Below, piece by piece: positions 10,007 to 17,021 of a stretch of 20,723 nucleotides of DNA. Below the pieces are notes generated by a model. That model had not been told where the DNA came from and made no database searches. It saw only the letters and a program-made list of their open reading frames with translations. Origin of the DNA: Betaproteobacteria bacterium. Its GTDB lineage: Bacteria > Pseudomonadota > Gammaproteobacteria > Burkholderiales > SG8-41. The DNA lies in NCBI GenBank assembly GCA_020028375.1, contig JAHZNX010000008.1, positions 1-20,723 of the forward strand, in the 5' to 3' direction. The stretch's first letter is position 1. Each line of letters opens with the position of its first letter. A program made the position numbers and the translations under genes.

Positions 10007-10594
10007 ATGTCGAAGGACTACTATCGCGCCGAGCCGGCCGCCCGCAGCGGCAGCAGCCAGCTCCTCGTCGGCATCCTGATCGGGCTCGTGCTGGGTCTCG
10101 GCATCGCGCTCGGGGTCGCGTGGTACATCAACAAGATGCCCAATCCATTCCTCGGCCGCACGCCGCCCGCCAAGCTCGAGCCCTTGAAGCCCGCTCCGTC
10201 CGCGTCTTCAAGAAGCGAGGACAAGACAGCGCGCGCGCCCGAGCCGAAGCTGCGCTTCGACTTCTACAAGATCCTCCCGGGCACCGAGGAACCGGTCACG
10301 GATCCGCAGGCGAAGGACGCAAGGAAGCCGTCAACGGCAACGGCCGGCGAGACGTTCTTCCTCCAGGCGGGGGCGTTCCAGAACCCCCGGGATGCCGATA
10401 CCCTCAGGGCGCGGCTCGCGCTGCTCGGCGTCGAGGCCCGCATCCAGACCGCGACGCTGCCGGACAAGGGCGTGTGGCACCGCGTGCGCGTGGGGCCGTA
10501 CAGCAGCGTGGAGGAACTCGGCCGCACCCGCGAGACTCTCAAGCAGAACGGCGTCGAAACCACTCTCATCAAGGTGCGCGACGAGCGCCCCTGA
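10007..10594 (+). CDS. SPOR-domain inner-membrane protein (FtsN-like architecture)
   Basis: This 195-residue protein has a short cytoplasmic N-terminus, one transmembrane segment at about 19–41 (LLVGILIGLVLGLGIALGVAW), a Pro/Ala/Lys-rich periplasmic linker, and a C-terminal SPOR domain at about 116–190. The linker holds RFDFYKILPGTEEPV, a segment I associate with SPOR proteins of this type. The SPOR domain starts TFFLQAGAFQNPRDAD and contains HRVRVGPYSSVEELGRT. SPOR domains bind peptidoglycan glycan strands lacking stem peptides, which concentrates such proteins at the division site. The gene lies 9 bp after argS and 16 bp before a dsbA-like gene, a common betaproteobacterial order. It may be an FtsN counterpart, but I do not assign the symbol because the essential FtsN motif is not evident. 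Confidence 0.9.
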   Translation: MSKDYYRAEPAARSGSSQLLVGILIGLVLGLGIALGVAWYINKMPNPFLGRTPPAKLEPLKPAPSASSRSEDKTARAPEPKLRFDFYKILPGTEEPVTDPQAKDARKPSTATAGETFFLQAGAFQNPRDADTLRARLALLGVEARIQTATLPDKGVWHRVRVGPYSSVEELGRTRETLKQNGVETTLIKVRDERP

Positions 10595-10610
10595 TTTTCA
10601 CGGAGCACGG

Positions 10611-11273
10611 ATGAAGCGAGTTGGACTTTATTGGCATTTTGCCGCCTGGTTCCTCGCACTGAGCCTGAGCAGCGGCACATGGGCGCAGCTTGCGCCAGGC
10701 AAGGACTACCAGCTGATCAACCCGGCCCAGCCCACCAGCAGCGGCGCGAAGGTCGAGGTCATCGAGTTTTTCTACTACGGCTGCCCGGGCTGCAACAGCC
10801 TGCAGCCCTCGCTCCGGGCCTGGCTCAAGAAGAAGCCCGCCGACGTCGAGTTCCGGCGCGCGCCCGTGGTGTTCCAGGACGCATGGCTGCCGCTCACCAC
10901 GGCTTATTACGCGTTCGACGCGATGGGCCTGGTGGACAAGCTGCATTACGAGACCTTCAGCGCGATACACGATCAGCGTGCCCTGAGCGACAAGGGACTA
11001 TTGCGCGACCAGAAGCCGCTCTTCGACTGGGTCGCGAAGCAGGGGGTGGACCGGCAGAAGTTCGTCGACGTCTACAATTCCTTCGGCGTGCGCAGCCGCA
11101 CCAACCGCTCGATCGAGCTGCCCGGACACTACCACGTCACCTCCACCCCGACGCTGGTGGTGGATGGCAAATACCTCATGACACCTGCCATGGCCGGCAG
11201 CTACGAGCGCTACTTCGACGTGCTCGATCAGGTGATCGCCATGGCGCGCAAAGAGCGCGCCGCGAAGAAGTAG
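10611..11273 (+). CDS. dsbA: DsbA-like periplasmic thiol:disulfide oxidoreductase, CPGC active site
   Basis: DsbA-family proteins introduce disulfides into secreted proteins in the periplasm. The ATG at 10611 is preceded by CGGAG at 5-nt spacing and yields 220 residues. A signal peptide is clear (MKRVGLYWHFAAWFLALSLSSGTWA, predicted cleavage after residue 25). The thioredoxin-fold active site is C58-P-G-C61 in FFYYGCPGCNSLQPSLRAW. The cis-proline loop is T179-P180 in STPTLVVDGKYLM. E. coli DsbA has CPHC, so the Gly at the second dipeptide position is unusual and should change redox behaviour. A related paralogue starts 10 bp downstream. I am sure of the family; which of the two copies is the main oxidase is not known. 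Confidence 0.92.
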   Translation: MKRVGLYWHFAAWFLALSLSSGTWAQLAPGKDYQLINPAQPTSSGAKVEVIEFFYYGCPGCNSLQPSLRAWLKKKPADVEFRRAPVVFQDAWLPLTTAYYAFDAMGLVDKLHYETFSAIHDQRALSDKGLLRDQKPLFDWVAKQGVDRQKFVDVYNSFGVRSRTNRSIELPGHYHVTSTPTLVVDGKYLMTPAMAGSYERYFDVLDQVIAMARKERAAKK

Positions 11274-11283
11274 GCCGCAACCC

Positions 11284-11922
11284 GTGCGGGCCGCGCTCGC
11301 GCTGCTCGCGCTCGCCTGCGTGGCGGGCGCTGCGTGCGCGCAGGACATCCGCGCCCGGCAGAACATCGAGTACCGGCTGATCGCCCCGCAGCCGGTCGAG
11401 ACCGGGGAGCGGATCGAGGTCATCGATTTCTTCTGGTACGGCTGTCCCTACTGCAACGAGCTGCAGCCGGCGCTGGAAGGCTGGATCCGGCGCAAGCCGG
11501 CCGACGTCGCCGTGCGCCGGGTCCCGGCGATCCTCAGGGATTCGTGGGCGCCGCACGCGCGGATCTTCTACACGCTCGAGGAGCTGGGCGAGGTCGAGCG
11601 CCTGCACCTCAAGGTCTACGCGAGCTATCATGTCGAGCGCTTGCAAATGAGCAAACCCGATGTGATGGTCGAGTGGGCAGCGACGAACGGCATCGATCGC
11701 AAGCGCTGGCTCGAGGCTTACAGCTCCCCCGCGATCGACGCCAAGGTCCGACGCGCCAGGGAACTCTCCGCGGCCTACACCGTTCAGGTCACGCCGACGC
11801 TCGTGGTAGACGGTCGCTATCTCACGTCGGGCCAACATGTGCCGGGCAGCGACATCCGCGACATCGTCCCGATTCTTGAAGACGTGGTCCGCCTCGCGCG
11901 CCAGCGGCGTAGTGGCCGCTGA
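11284..11922 (+). CDS. Second DsbA-like thiol:disulfide oxidoreductase, CPYC active site
   Basis: This 212-residue paralogue of the preceding gene starts at a GTG (11284). The start is supported by a good signal peptide, MRAALALLALACVAGAACA, with cleavage predicted before Gln20. The active site is C54-P-Y-C57 in FFWYGCPYCNELQPALEGW, and the cis-Pro loop reads VTPTLVVDGRYL. The two proteins align throughout (for example LQPSLRAWLKKKPADV and LQPALEGWIRRKPADV), so they look like a tandem duplication with diverged active sites. No strong Shine-Dalgarno is seen; translation may be coupled to the upstream gene, whose stop is 10 bp away. The stop codon lies in the loop of a 6-bp hairpin, and the gene converges on glmS. 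Confidence 0.9.
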   Translation: MRAALALLALACVAGAACAQDIRARQNIEYRLIAPQPVETGERIEVIDFFWYGCPYCNELQPALEGWIRRKPADVAVRRVPAILRDSWAPHARIFYTLEELGEVERLHLKVYASYHVERLQMSKPDVMVEWAATNGIDRKRWLEAYSSPAIDAKVRRARELSAAYTVQVTPTLVVDGRYLTSGQHVPGSDIRDIVPILEDVVRLARQRRSGR

Positions 11923-11929
11923 AGCGGCC
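11914..11929 (+). terminator. Hairpin over the stop codon of the second dsbA-like gene
   Basis: GGCCGC (11914–11919) pairs with GCGGCC (11924–11929) across TGAA, which contains the TGA stop. No T-run follows. It is a compact GC stem at the convergent junction and may assist termination of rightward transcripts. Confidence 0.4.
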
Positions 11930-11935
11930 CTCACA

Positions 11936-11951
11936 GTCACTCGACAGTGAC
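11936..11951 (-). terminator. Hairpin over the glmS stop codon
   Basis: GTCACT (11936–11941) pairs with AGTGAC (11946–11951) across CGAC. It overlaps the glmS stop (11937–11939) and lies next to the hairpin of the convergent gene. It could limit leftward read-through, but there is no T-tract, so termination is uncertain. Confidence 0.3.
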
Positions 11952-13778
11952 GGATTTGGCGAGGTTGCGCGGCTTGTCAACGTCGGTGCCGCGCAGCACC
12001 GCCACGTGGTAGGCGAGGAGTTGCAGCGGAATGACGTGAAGTATCGGAGACAGCGTCCCGGCATGCTCCATCAGCCGGATGACGTGGACGCCCTCGCCCT
12101 CGGCGACACGCGCATCGGCATCGGCGAAAACATAGAGCTCGCCGCCGCGCGCGCGCACTTCCTGCAAGTTGGACTTCAGCTTCTCGATCAGCTGGTCGTT
12201 CGGGGCCACCGTCACCACGGGCATTCCGGCATCCACCAGCGCGAGCGGCCCGTGCTTCAACTCCCCGGCGGCGTAGGCCTCGGCGTGGATATAGGAAATC
12301 TCCTTCAGCTTCAGCGCGCCTTCCATCGCGATGGGAAAGTGCGCGCCGCGCCCGAGGAAAAGCACGTGGTGCTTCGCCTGGAAGCGGCCCGCCCAGTCGC
12401 GCACCTGCGGCTCCACCGCGAGCACCGTCTCCATCGCGCGCGGCAGGTGGCGCAACTGCGCGATCAGCTCTTTCTCCCGGTCGGGGGCGAGCCGGCGCCC
12501 CAACTTCGCGAGCACCAGCGTCAGGACGAACAGGGCGGCAAGCTGCGTCGTGAAGGCCTTGGTGGAGGCCACCCCGATTTCGGGGCCGGCGCGGGTAAGG
12601 AAGCGCAGGCGGGAGGAGCGCATCAGCGAGGATTCGGGGGAGTTGCATACCGTCAGCGTGTCGGTGAGGCCGCGCGACTGGGCGTGCTTCAGCGCCGCGA
12701 TCGTATCCGCGGTTTCGCCCGATTGGGATATCGTCACGACCAGGGTTCTCGGCCGCATCACCGCGTCGCGGTAGCGGAACTCGCTCGCGATTTCCACCGC
12801 CGCAGGCAGTCCGGCGATCGCCTCGAGCCAGTAGCGCGCCACCAGCCCGGCGTGGTAGCTCGTGCCGCAGGCGAGCAGCAGGACCTGGCTTGCGCGCCCC
12901 AGGATCTCCCGCGCGTCCGCGCCGAAGAGGTTGGCCTGCAGCGACTGCGCGTTCGCGACCATCTCCAGCGTGTTCGCGACCGCGCCGGGCTGCTCGAAGA
13001 TCTCCTTCTGCATGTAGTGCGCGTAACGCCCCTTCTCGACCGCGTCGGCGGCGAGCTCGCTCCTCGTCGTCGGGCGCTGCGCGGGGCGGCCGCCGCCGTC
13101 GCGTATGCTGACGCGGTCGGGCCGCACCTCGACCACGTCGCCTTCCTCGAGGTAGACCACGTCACGCGTGCGCGCGAGCAGCGCGGCCGCGTCGGAAGCG
13201 AGGAAGTTCTCGTCCTGCCCGAGCCCGACGAGCAATGGCGAGCCCTTGCGCGCGCCGACGACGACACCGGGCTCGCCGCTCGAGATGAAGCCGACGGCGT
13301 ATGCGCCCTCCCATTCCCGGCTCGCCGCCTGGACCGCGTCGAACAGCGGCACGCCGCCAGCGACGATTGAGTGGACGTGGTGCACCATCACTTCGGTGTC
13401 GGTTTCGGAGGTGAACGCGTAGCCGAGCGCCTTCATCCGCGCGCGGATCGGCTCGTGGTTCTCGACGATGCCGTTGTGGACGATGCCAATCTCGAGCCCA
13501 CCGCGCGTGGAGAAATGCGGGTGCGCGTTGGCCTCGGTCGGAGCGCCGTGCGTCGCCCACCGCGTGTGCGACAGCCCGGTGCGCGCCTCGAGCCGCCGCT
13601 CGCGGGCAAGTTCGTCGAGGCGCGCGACCCGTCCGGTCGAGCGCAGCCGCTCGAGATGCCCGCCGCTCAGGTAGGCGATGCCGGTCGAGTCGTAGCCGCG
13701 ATATTCGAGCCGGCGGATGCCTTCGATGAGGAGGTCCACCACGTTGCGCGTGGAGGCCGCGCCGACGATGCCGCACAT
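11937..13778 (-). CDS. glmS: Glutamine–fructose-6-phosphate aminotransferase (isomerizing)
   Basis: GlmS makes glucosamine-6-phosphate from fructose-6-phosphate and glutamine, the first committed step to UDP-GlcNAc. The start is the ATG at 13778, giving MCGIVGA with the catalytic N-terminal cysteine exposed after Met removal; residues further upstream come from heptamer repeats and cannot be native. The product is 613 residues, compared with about 609 in E. coli. The glutaminase domain (RGYDSTGIAYL, HTRWATHGAPTEANAHPH) precedes two SIS domains (GTSYHAGLVARYWLE, SQSGETADT, GRGAHFPIAMEGALKLKEISYIHAEAY). The C-terminus, DKPRNLAKSVTVE, carries the conserved sugar-site lysine. glmU lies upstream across a 93-bp gap that can form a large hairpin. 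No glmS ribozyme was recognised. Confidence 0.98.
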   Translation of the reverse strand: MCGIVGAASTRNVVDLLIEGIRRLEYRGYDSTGIAYLSGGHLERLRSTGRVARLDELARERRLEARTGLSHTRWATHGAPTEANAHPHFSTRGGLEIGIVHNGIVENHEPIRARMKALGYAFTSETDTEVMVHHVHSIVAGGVPLFDAVQAASREWEGAYAVGFISSGEPGVVVGARKGSPLLVGLGQDENFLASDAAALLARTRDVVYLEEGDVVEVRPDRVSIRDGGGRPAQRPTTRSELAADAVEKGRYAHYMQKEIFEQPGAVANTLEMVANAQSLQANLFGADAREILGRASQVLLLACGTSYHAGLVARYWLEAIAGLPAAVEIASEFRYRDAVMRPRTLVVTISQSGETADTIAALKHAQSRGLTDTLTVCNSPESSLMRSSRLRFLTRAGPEIGVASTKAFTTQLAALFVLTLVLAKLGRRLAPDREKELIAQLRHLPRAMETVLAVEPQVRDWAGRFQAKHHVLFLGRGAHFPIAMEGALKLKEISYIHAEAYAAGELKHGPLALVDAGMPVVTVAPNDQLIEKLKSNLQEVRARGGELYVFADADARVAEGEGVHVIRLMEHAGTLSPILHVIPLQLLAYHVAVLRGTDVDKPRNLAKSVTVE

Positions 13779-13787
13779 ATCAATTCG

Positions 13788-13815
13788 GTGATGAGTGATG
13801 GGTGATGAGTGATGG
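13788..13815. repeat. Four heptamers (GTGATGR) between glmU and glmS
   Basis: Four perfect-phase 7-bp units on the plus strand read GTGATGA, GTGATGG, GTGATGA, GTGATGG. They end 9 bp from the glmS ATG and occupy the 5' leader of glmS. They are inverted with respect to a related array at 13862–13889. Short heptamer arrays of this kind are prone to slippage. Confidence 0.85.
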
Positions 13816-13884
13816 GCAAACACCGTTCGTCAAGAATCCCGACGTCTCGTAACACTTTCGCCCATTACCCATTACTCATCACCC
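13793..13884 (-). promoter_or_regulatory. Predicted long hairpin in the glmU–glmS mRNA
   Basis: In the leftward transcript the 25 nt encoded by 13884–13860 can pair with the 25 nt encoded by 13817–13793. The stem has two G·U pairs, three A·C mismatches and a 42-nt loop. The stem includes the glmU stop codon on one side and the leader just before glmS on the other. It could influence processing of the mRNA or access to the weak glmS ribosome site. The pairing is visible in the sequence; the regulatory role is inferred. In E. coli glmS is controlled by small RNAs acting on the glmUS mRNA, so regulation at this junction has precedent. Confidence 0.5.
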
Positions 13885-13889
13885 TTTAC
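13862..13889. repeat. Four heptamers (YCWTYAC type) overlapping the 3' end of glmU
   Basis: The plus strand reads CCATTAC, CCATTAC, TCATCAC, CCTTTAC, the reverse complement of GTRAWGR units. The array encodes the last residues of GlmU (VKGDE) and its stop codon TAA (13874–13872). It faces the array at 13788–13815 across a 46-bp spacer. Confidence 0.75.
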
Positions 13890-15248
13890 CGCCTTTTTGG
13901 GCCGTTTCCAGCCGGGGACGGTGACCTGCTTTGCGCGCGCGACGGTGAGCTCGCCCGCCGGCGCTTCCTTGGTGATGGTGCTGCCGGCGCCGATGGTCGC
14001 GCCGCGGCGGACAATGACGGGAGCCACCAGCATGGTATCGGAGCCGATGAAGACGTCGTCCTCGATTACGGTGCGGTGCTTGGCGCCGCCGTCGTAATTG
14101 CACGTGATGGTGCCGGCGCCGACGTTGACGTCGCGCCCGACGGCGGCGTCGCCGATGTAGGCCAGGTGGTTCGCCTTGGAGCCGGCGCCGATCTCGGATG
14201 CCTTCACCTCGACGAAGTTGCCGATGTGGACCTCCTCCGCGAGCCGCGTTTCCGGACGGATCCGAGCATAGGGTCCGATCCGGCAGTTGGCGCCGATCTT
14301 CGCTCCGTCCACGGAGGTAAACGGCTCGATGCGCGTGCCCGGCCCGACCGCGGCATCCTTGAGCACGCAATTCGCCCCGATCTCCACGCGGTCCGCAAGC
14401 CGTACTTCGCCCTCGAACACGCAGTTGACGTCGATGCGCACGTCGGCGCCGCAGACGAGGCTGCCACGCACATCGATGCGCGCCGGGTCCGCGAGCGTGA
14501 CGCCGGCTTCCATCAGCCTCACCGCCTGCTGCCCCTGGTAAATGCGCTCGAGCTGGGCGAGCTGCTGCTTGCTGTTGACGCCGAGAATTTCCCACTGCGC
14601 GGCCTTGACGGTCGCGACGGCCACCTTGTCCGCGAGCGCCAGCGGCACGACATCGGTCAGGTAGTACTCGCGCTGGGCGTTGCGATTGGTGAGTTTCGCG
14701 AGCCAGCCCTCCAGCCGCGCCGTGGGCAGCGCCATGATGCCGGAGTTGATCTCGCGGATGCCGCGCTCCGTCGCGCTGGCGTCCTTCTCCTCGACGATGG
14801 ACGTAATCGACCCGCGGCGGTTGCGGACGATGCGGCCGTAGCCGGCCGGCTCGTCGAGCTCGGCGGTCAACAGGGTCAAGCGGTCCCCGCCGCCCGCGAT
14901 CATCGCCGCAAGGGTTTCCTCGCCGATGAGCGGCACGTCACCATAGAGGACCAGCGTCAACCCCGCGGCCTCGAGGCGCGGCAGCGCCTGCGCCAGGGCG
15001 TGTCCGGTTCCGAGCTGCGGCTGCTGCTTGACGAACGTCAGGCCGTCCGTCCGCAGCGACTGCGGCACTTGTTCGCCGCCGTGGCCATACACCACGCAGA
15101 TGCTCGCGGGCTTGAGCGTGCGTGCGGCGGCGATCACGTGCTCGATGAGCGCTTTCCCGCCGAGAGGCTGCAGGACCTTAGGCACGCGCGAGCGCATGCG
15201 CTTGCCCTGCCCGGCGGCGAGGATGACGACATTGAGCCCCGAAGGCAT
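13872..15248 (-). CDS. glmU: Bifunctional GlcN-1-P acetyltransferase / GlcNAc-1-P uridylyltransferase
   Basis: GlmU acetylates glucosamine-1-phosphate and then couples it to UTP, giving UDP-GlcNAc. The ATG at 15248 (MPSGLNVVILAAGQGKRMRS) gives 458 residues, matching E. coli (456); an ATG six codons earlier is less likely. The N-terminal pyrophosphorylase domain has LAAGQGKRMRS at 10–20, PQLGTGHAL and LYGDVPLIGEE. The C-terminal half is a left-handed beta helix of hexapeptide repeats, with KANHLAYIGDAAVG holding the catalytic histidine and GAGTITCNYDGGAKH near the CoA site. The last residues (KAVKGDE) come from a heptamer repeat array. glpD ends 21 bp upstream and glmS follows, so glpD–glmU–glmS may be one transcript. 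Confidence 0.97.
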   Translation of the reverse strand: MPSGLNVVILAAGQGKRMRSRVPKVLQPLGGKALIEHVIAAARTLKPASICVVYGHGGEQVPQSLRTDGLTFVKQQPQLGTGHALAQALPRLEAAGLTLVLYGDVPLIGEETLAAMIAGGGDRLTLLTAELDEPAGYGRIVRNRRGSITSIVEEKDASATERGIREINSGIMALPTARLEGWLAKLTNRNAQREYYLTDVVPLALADKVAVATVKAAQWEILGVNSKQQLAQLERIYQGQQAVRLMEAGVTLADPARIDVRGSLVCGADVRIDVNCVFEGEVRLADRVEIGANCVLKDAAVGPGTRIEPFTSVDGAKIGANCRIGPYARIRPETRLAEEVHIGNFVEVKASEIGAGSKANHLAYIGDAAVGRDVNVGAGTITCNYDGGAKHRTVIEDDVFIGSDTMLVAPVIVRRGATIGAGSTITKEAPAGELTVARAKQVTVPGWKRPKKAVKGDE

Positions 15249-15269
15249 CTGGAAATTATCGCACAAACA

Positions 15270-16760
15270 TCAACTTAGGCGCTGCGCCAGATAGCGCGCG
15301 ACGGCGTCGCGCTGTCCCGGGTCGAGCCTCAGCCCGGCTTTGGTGCGGCGCCACAGCACGTCCTCGGCGTTCACCGCCCATTCCTGCTCGACCAGGTAGT
15401 CGATCTCGCGCGCATAGAGCTCCGCGCCGAAATGCGCGCCCAGATCCGCTACCGCGGCGGCCTTCCCGAGCACATCGTACGCGAGTGCACCGTGGCGTCG
15501 CGCCAGCTCCCGCAATAGCGACTGCGGCAGTTGTGGATGGCGCTCTACCAGCCGCTGCAGGAAGCGCGACGCATCTCCCGCCGGTAGTGTGGCGCCGGGC
15601 ATCGGCGTGTCTGCGGTCCAGGCCGGCCCCATGCCGGGAAACCACGGCGCGAACTTCTCGATCGCGTGCTCGGCGAGGCGGCGGTAAGTCGTGATCTTGC
15701 CACCGAAGACCGAAAGCACTGGCGCGGCGCCCTGATCGCTGTCGAGCCGCAACACGTAGTCGCGCGTCACCGCCGAGGGGCTCGCCGAGCCGTCATCGTA
15801 GAGCGGTCTCACGCCGGCATAGCGCCAGAGGACCTCGGCCGGGCTGACGGCACGCCGCAGATAGCGATTGGCAGCGCGGCACAGGTAATCCACTTCCGCG
15901 ACGCTTGCCTCGGGCCGCGACGGGTCGCCGTCGTGCGGAACGTCGGTGGTGCCAATGAGGGTAAAGCGCTCCTCGTAGGGAATCATGAACACCACGCGCC
16001 GGTCGTCGTTCTGCAGGATGAACGCGTGCTCACCCTCGTAGAGCCGGGACACCACGATATGGCTGCCGCGCACGAGGCGGACGTTGTCGCGCGAGGGCTG
16101 GTGCAGCCGATCGTTGAGCACCGCCTTCACCCACGGGCCCGCAGCGTTGACGATCGCTCTCGCCGCCACTTCCAGCACGCCTTCCTGCCCGCGCAGCTGC
16201 GCCCGCCAGAGGCCGCCTTCGCGCTTGGCCGCGATGCATTCGGTGCGCGTGCGGATTCTTGCCCCGCGGGCGTTGGCGTCGCGTGCGTTCGCCACGACCA
16301 TGCGGGCATCGTCTACGCAGCAATCGGAATAGATGAACCCGTGCCGATACTCGGGCTTCAAGCCCGCCGAATACGGGGGGCGGTCGAGCCGCACCGCATG
16401 CGAGCCCGGCAGCCGCGTCCTGCGGCCAAGGTGGTCGTAGAGAAAAAGTCCGGTGCGGATCATCCACCGCGGCCGCAGCTGCGGCACGTGCGGCATGATG
16501 AAACGCACCGGTCGCACGAGGTGGGCCGCAATCCGGAGCAGCAATTCGCGTTCGGCAAGCGCTTCCGCGACCAGACGGAACTCGAACTGCTCGAGGTAAC
16601 GCAGCCCCCCGTGTATGAGCTTGCTGCTCGCGGAGCTGGTATGCGCGCCGAGGTCGTCCTTCTCCACGAGCAGGACGGAGAGGCCCCGCCCGGCCGCCTC
16701 GCGCGCGATGCCGGCGCCGTTGATGCCGCCGCCAATGACTAGGAGATCGTAGCTATCCAT
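15270..16760 (-). CDS. glpD: Aerobic glycerol-3-phosphate dehydrogenase (FAD)
   Basis: This peripheral inner-membrane flavoenzyme oxidises glycerol-3-phosphate to dihydroxyacetone phosphate and passes electrons to ubiquinone. The 496-residue protein starts MDSYDLLVIGGGINGAGIAREAAGRGLSVLLVEKDDL, a typical dinucleotide-binding fold. The family segment TSSASSKLIHGGLRYLEQFEFRLVAEALAERELL follows. Further conserved parts are IPYEERFTLIGTTDVPHDGDP, the GGKITTYRRLAEHA block and a C-terminal helical domain. It sits between atpC (261 bp upstream) and glmU (21 bp downstream), an unusual place, since atpC is often followed directly by glmU. A hairpin with a U-rich tail ends 10 nt before its ATG, and no Shine-Dalgarno is evident. 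No GlpR-type operator was recognised. Confidence 0.96.
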   Translation of the reverse strand: MDSYDLLVIGGGINGAGIAREAAGRGLSVLLVEKDDLGAHTSSASSKLIHGGLRYLEQFEFRLVAEALAERELLLRIAAHLVRPVRFIMPHVPQLRPRWMIRTGLFLYDHLGRRTRLPGSHAVRLDRPPYSAGLKPEYRHGFIYSDCCVDDARMVVANARDANARGARIRTRTECIAAKREGGLWRAQLRGQEGVLEVAARAIVNAAGPWVKAVLNDRLHQPSRDNVRLVRGSHIVVSRLYEGEHAFILQNDDRRVVFMIPYEERFTLIGTTDVPHDGDPSRPEASVAEVDYLCRAANRYLRRAVSPAEVLWRYAGVRPLYDDGSASPSAVTRDYVLRLDSDQGAAPVLSVFGGKITTYRRLAEHAIEKFAPWFPGMGPAWTADTPMPGATLPAGDASRFLQRLVERHPQLPQSLLRELARRHGALAYDVLGKAAAVADLGAHFGAELYAREIDYLVEQEWAVNAEDVLWRRTKAGLRLDPGQRDAVARYLAQRLS

Positions 16761-16768
16761 AAATGAAG

Positions 16769-16792
16769 AAGGGGCAGCCTGCGCTGCCCCTA
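16769..16792 (-). terminator. Terminator-like hairpin immediately before glpD
   Basis: GGGGCAGC (16771–16778) pairs with GCTGCCCC (16783–16790) across CTGC, extended by A–T pairs at the base. In the leftward transcript it is followed by the U-rich UUCUUCAUUU, which runs straight into the glpD ATG. It could terminate the atp operon or act as an attenuator for glpD. On the plus strand it is followed by TATTTTG, but no rightward gene ends here. Confidence 0.5.
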
Positions 16793-16801
16793 TTTTGCCC
16801 C

Positions 16802-16871
16802 CGCGCGTTGAACGGCGCTGCCGCTGCGAGTCCGTGGCCCCGGAGATACGGCTCGTCCGTTCGAACGCGCG
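16802..16871. repeat. 70-bp inverted-end repeat element, copy A (atpC–glpD gap)
   Basis: The element starts CGCGCGTTGAACGGCG and ends CGTCCGTTCGAACGCGCG; the ends are mutually complementary apart from one bulged base. Copy B at 19909–19978 has the same length and nearly the same ends. One stem position is A–T here and G–C in B, a compensatory difference. The 36-bp middles are unrelated. It may be a small mobile repeat or a structured RNA element in the atp transcript. Confidence 0.6.
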
Positions 16872-16979
16872 GAGATAAACCGGCGCCGTCAGGCGTCCGG
16901 CTTACCGCGGCCTCCGAAGCGCTGGCGGCAAGCATCGAACGTCGCCGCGTCGGCCGCCTGCGCGTCTCCGGGGTCAGAT

Positions 16980-16998
16980 CCCCAGAAAACCACTGGGG
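16980..16998 (-). terminator. Hairpin downstream of atpC
   Basis: CCCCAG (16980–16985) pairs with CTGGGG (16993–16998) across a 7-nt loop, 23 bp after the atpC stop. In the leftward transcript the loop is UGGUUUU and no U-run follows. It is a candidate 3' structure of the atp operon mRNA. Confidence is low because alternative pairings with neighbouring GGGG and CCCC runs exist. Confidence 0.3.
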
Positions 16999-17021
16999 CC
17001 CCTCTTCCGCCCTGCGACGCG

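Noticed and set aside
12006..13370. 454-codon plus-strand frame opposite glmS
   Set aside because: A shadow frame; glmS on the minus strand is intact and conserved throughout.
13779..13823. glmS start 15 codons upstream
   Set aside because: It would add repeat-encoded residues before MCGIVGA and destroy the essential N-terminal cysteine nucleophile.
13779..13871. glmS ribozyme or riboswitch
   Set aside because: The gap is mostly simple heptamer repeats, too short and without a recognisable ribozyme core; the ribozyme is known mainly from Gram-positive bacteria.
13788..13889. CRISPR array
   Set aside because: The units are only 7 bp, directly adjacent with no spacers, and in two opposed arrays; no cas genes are present.
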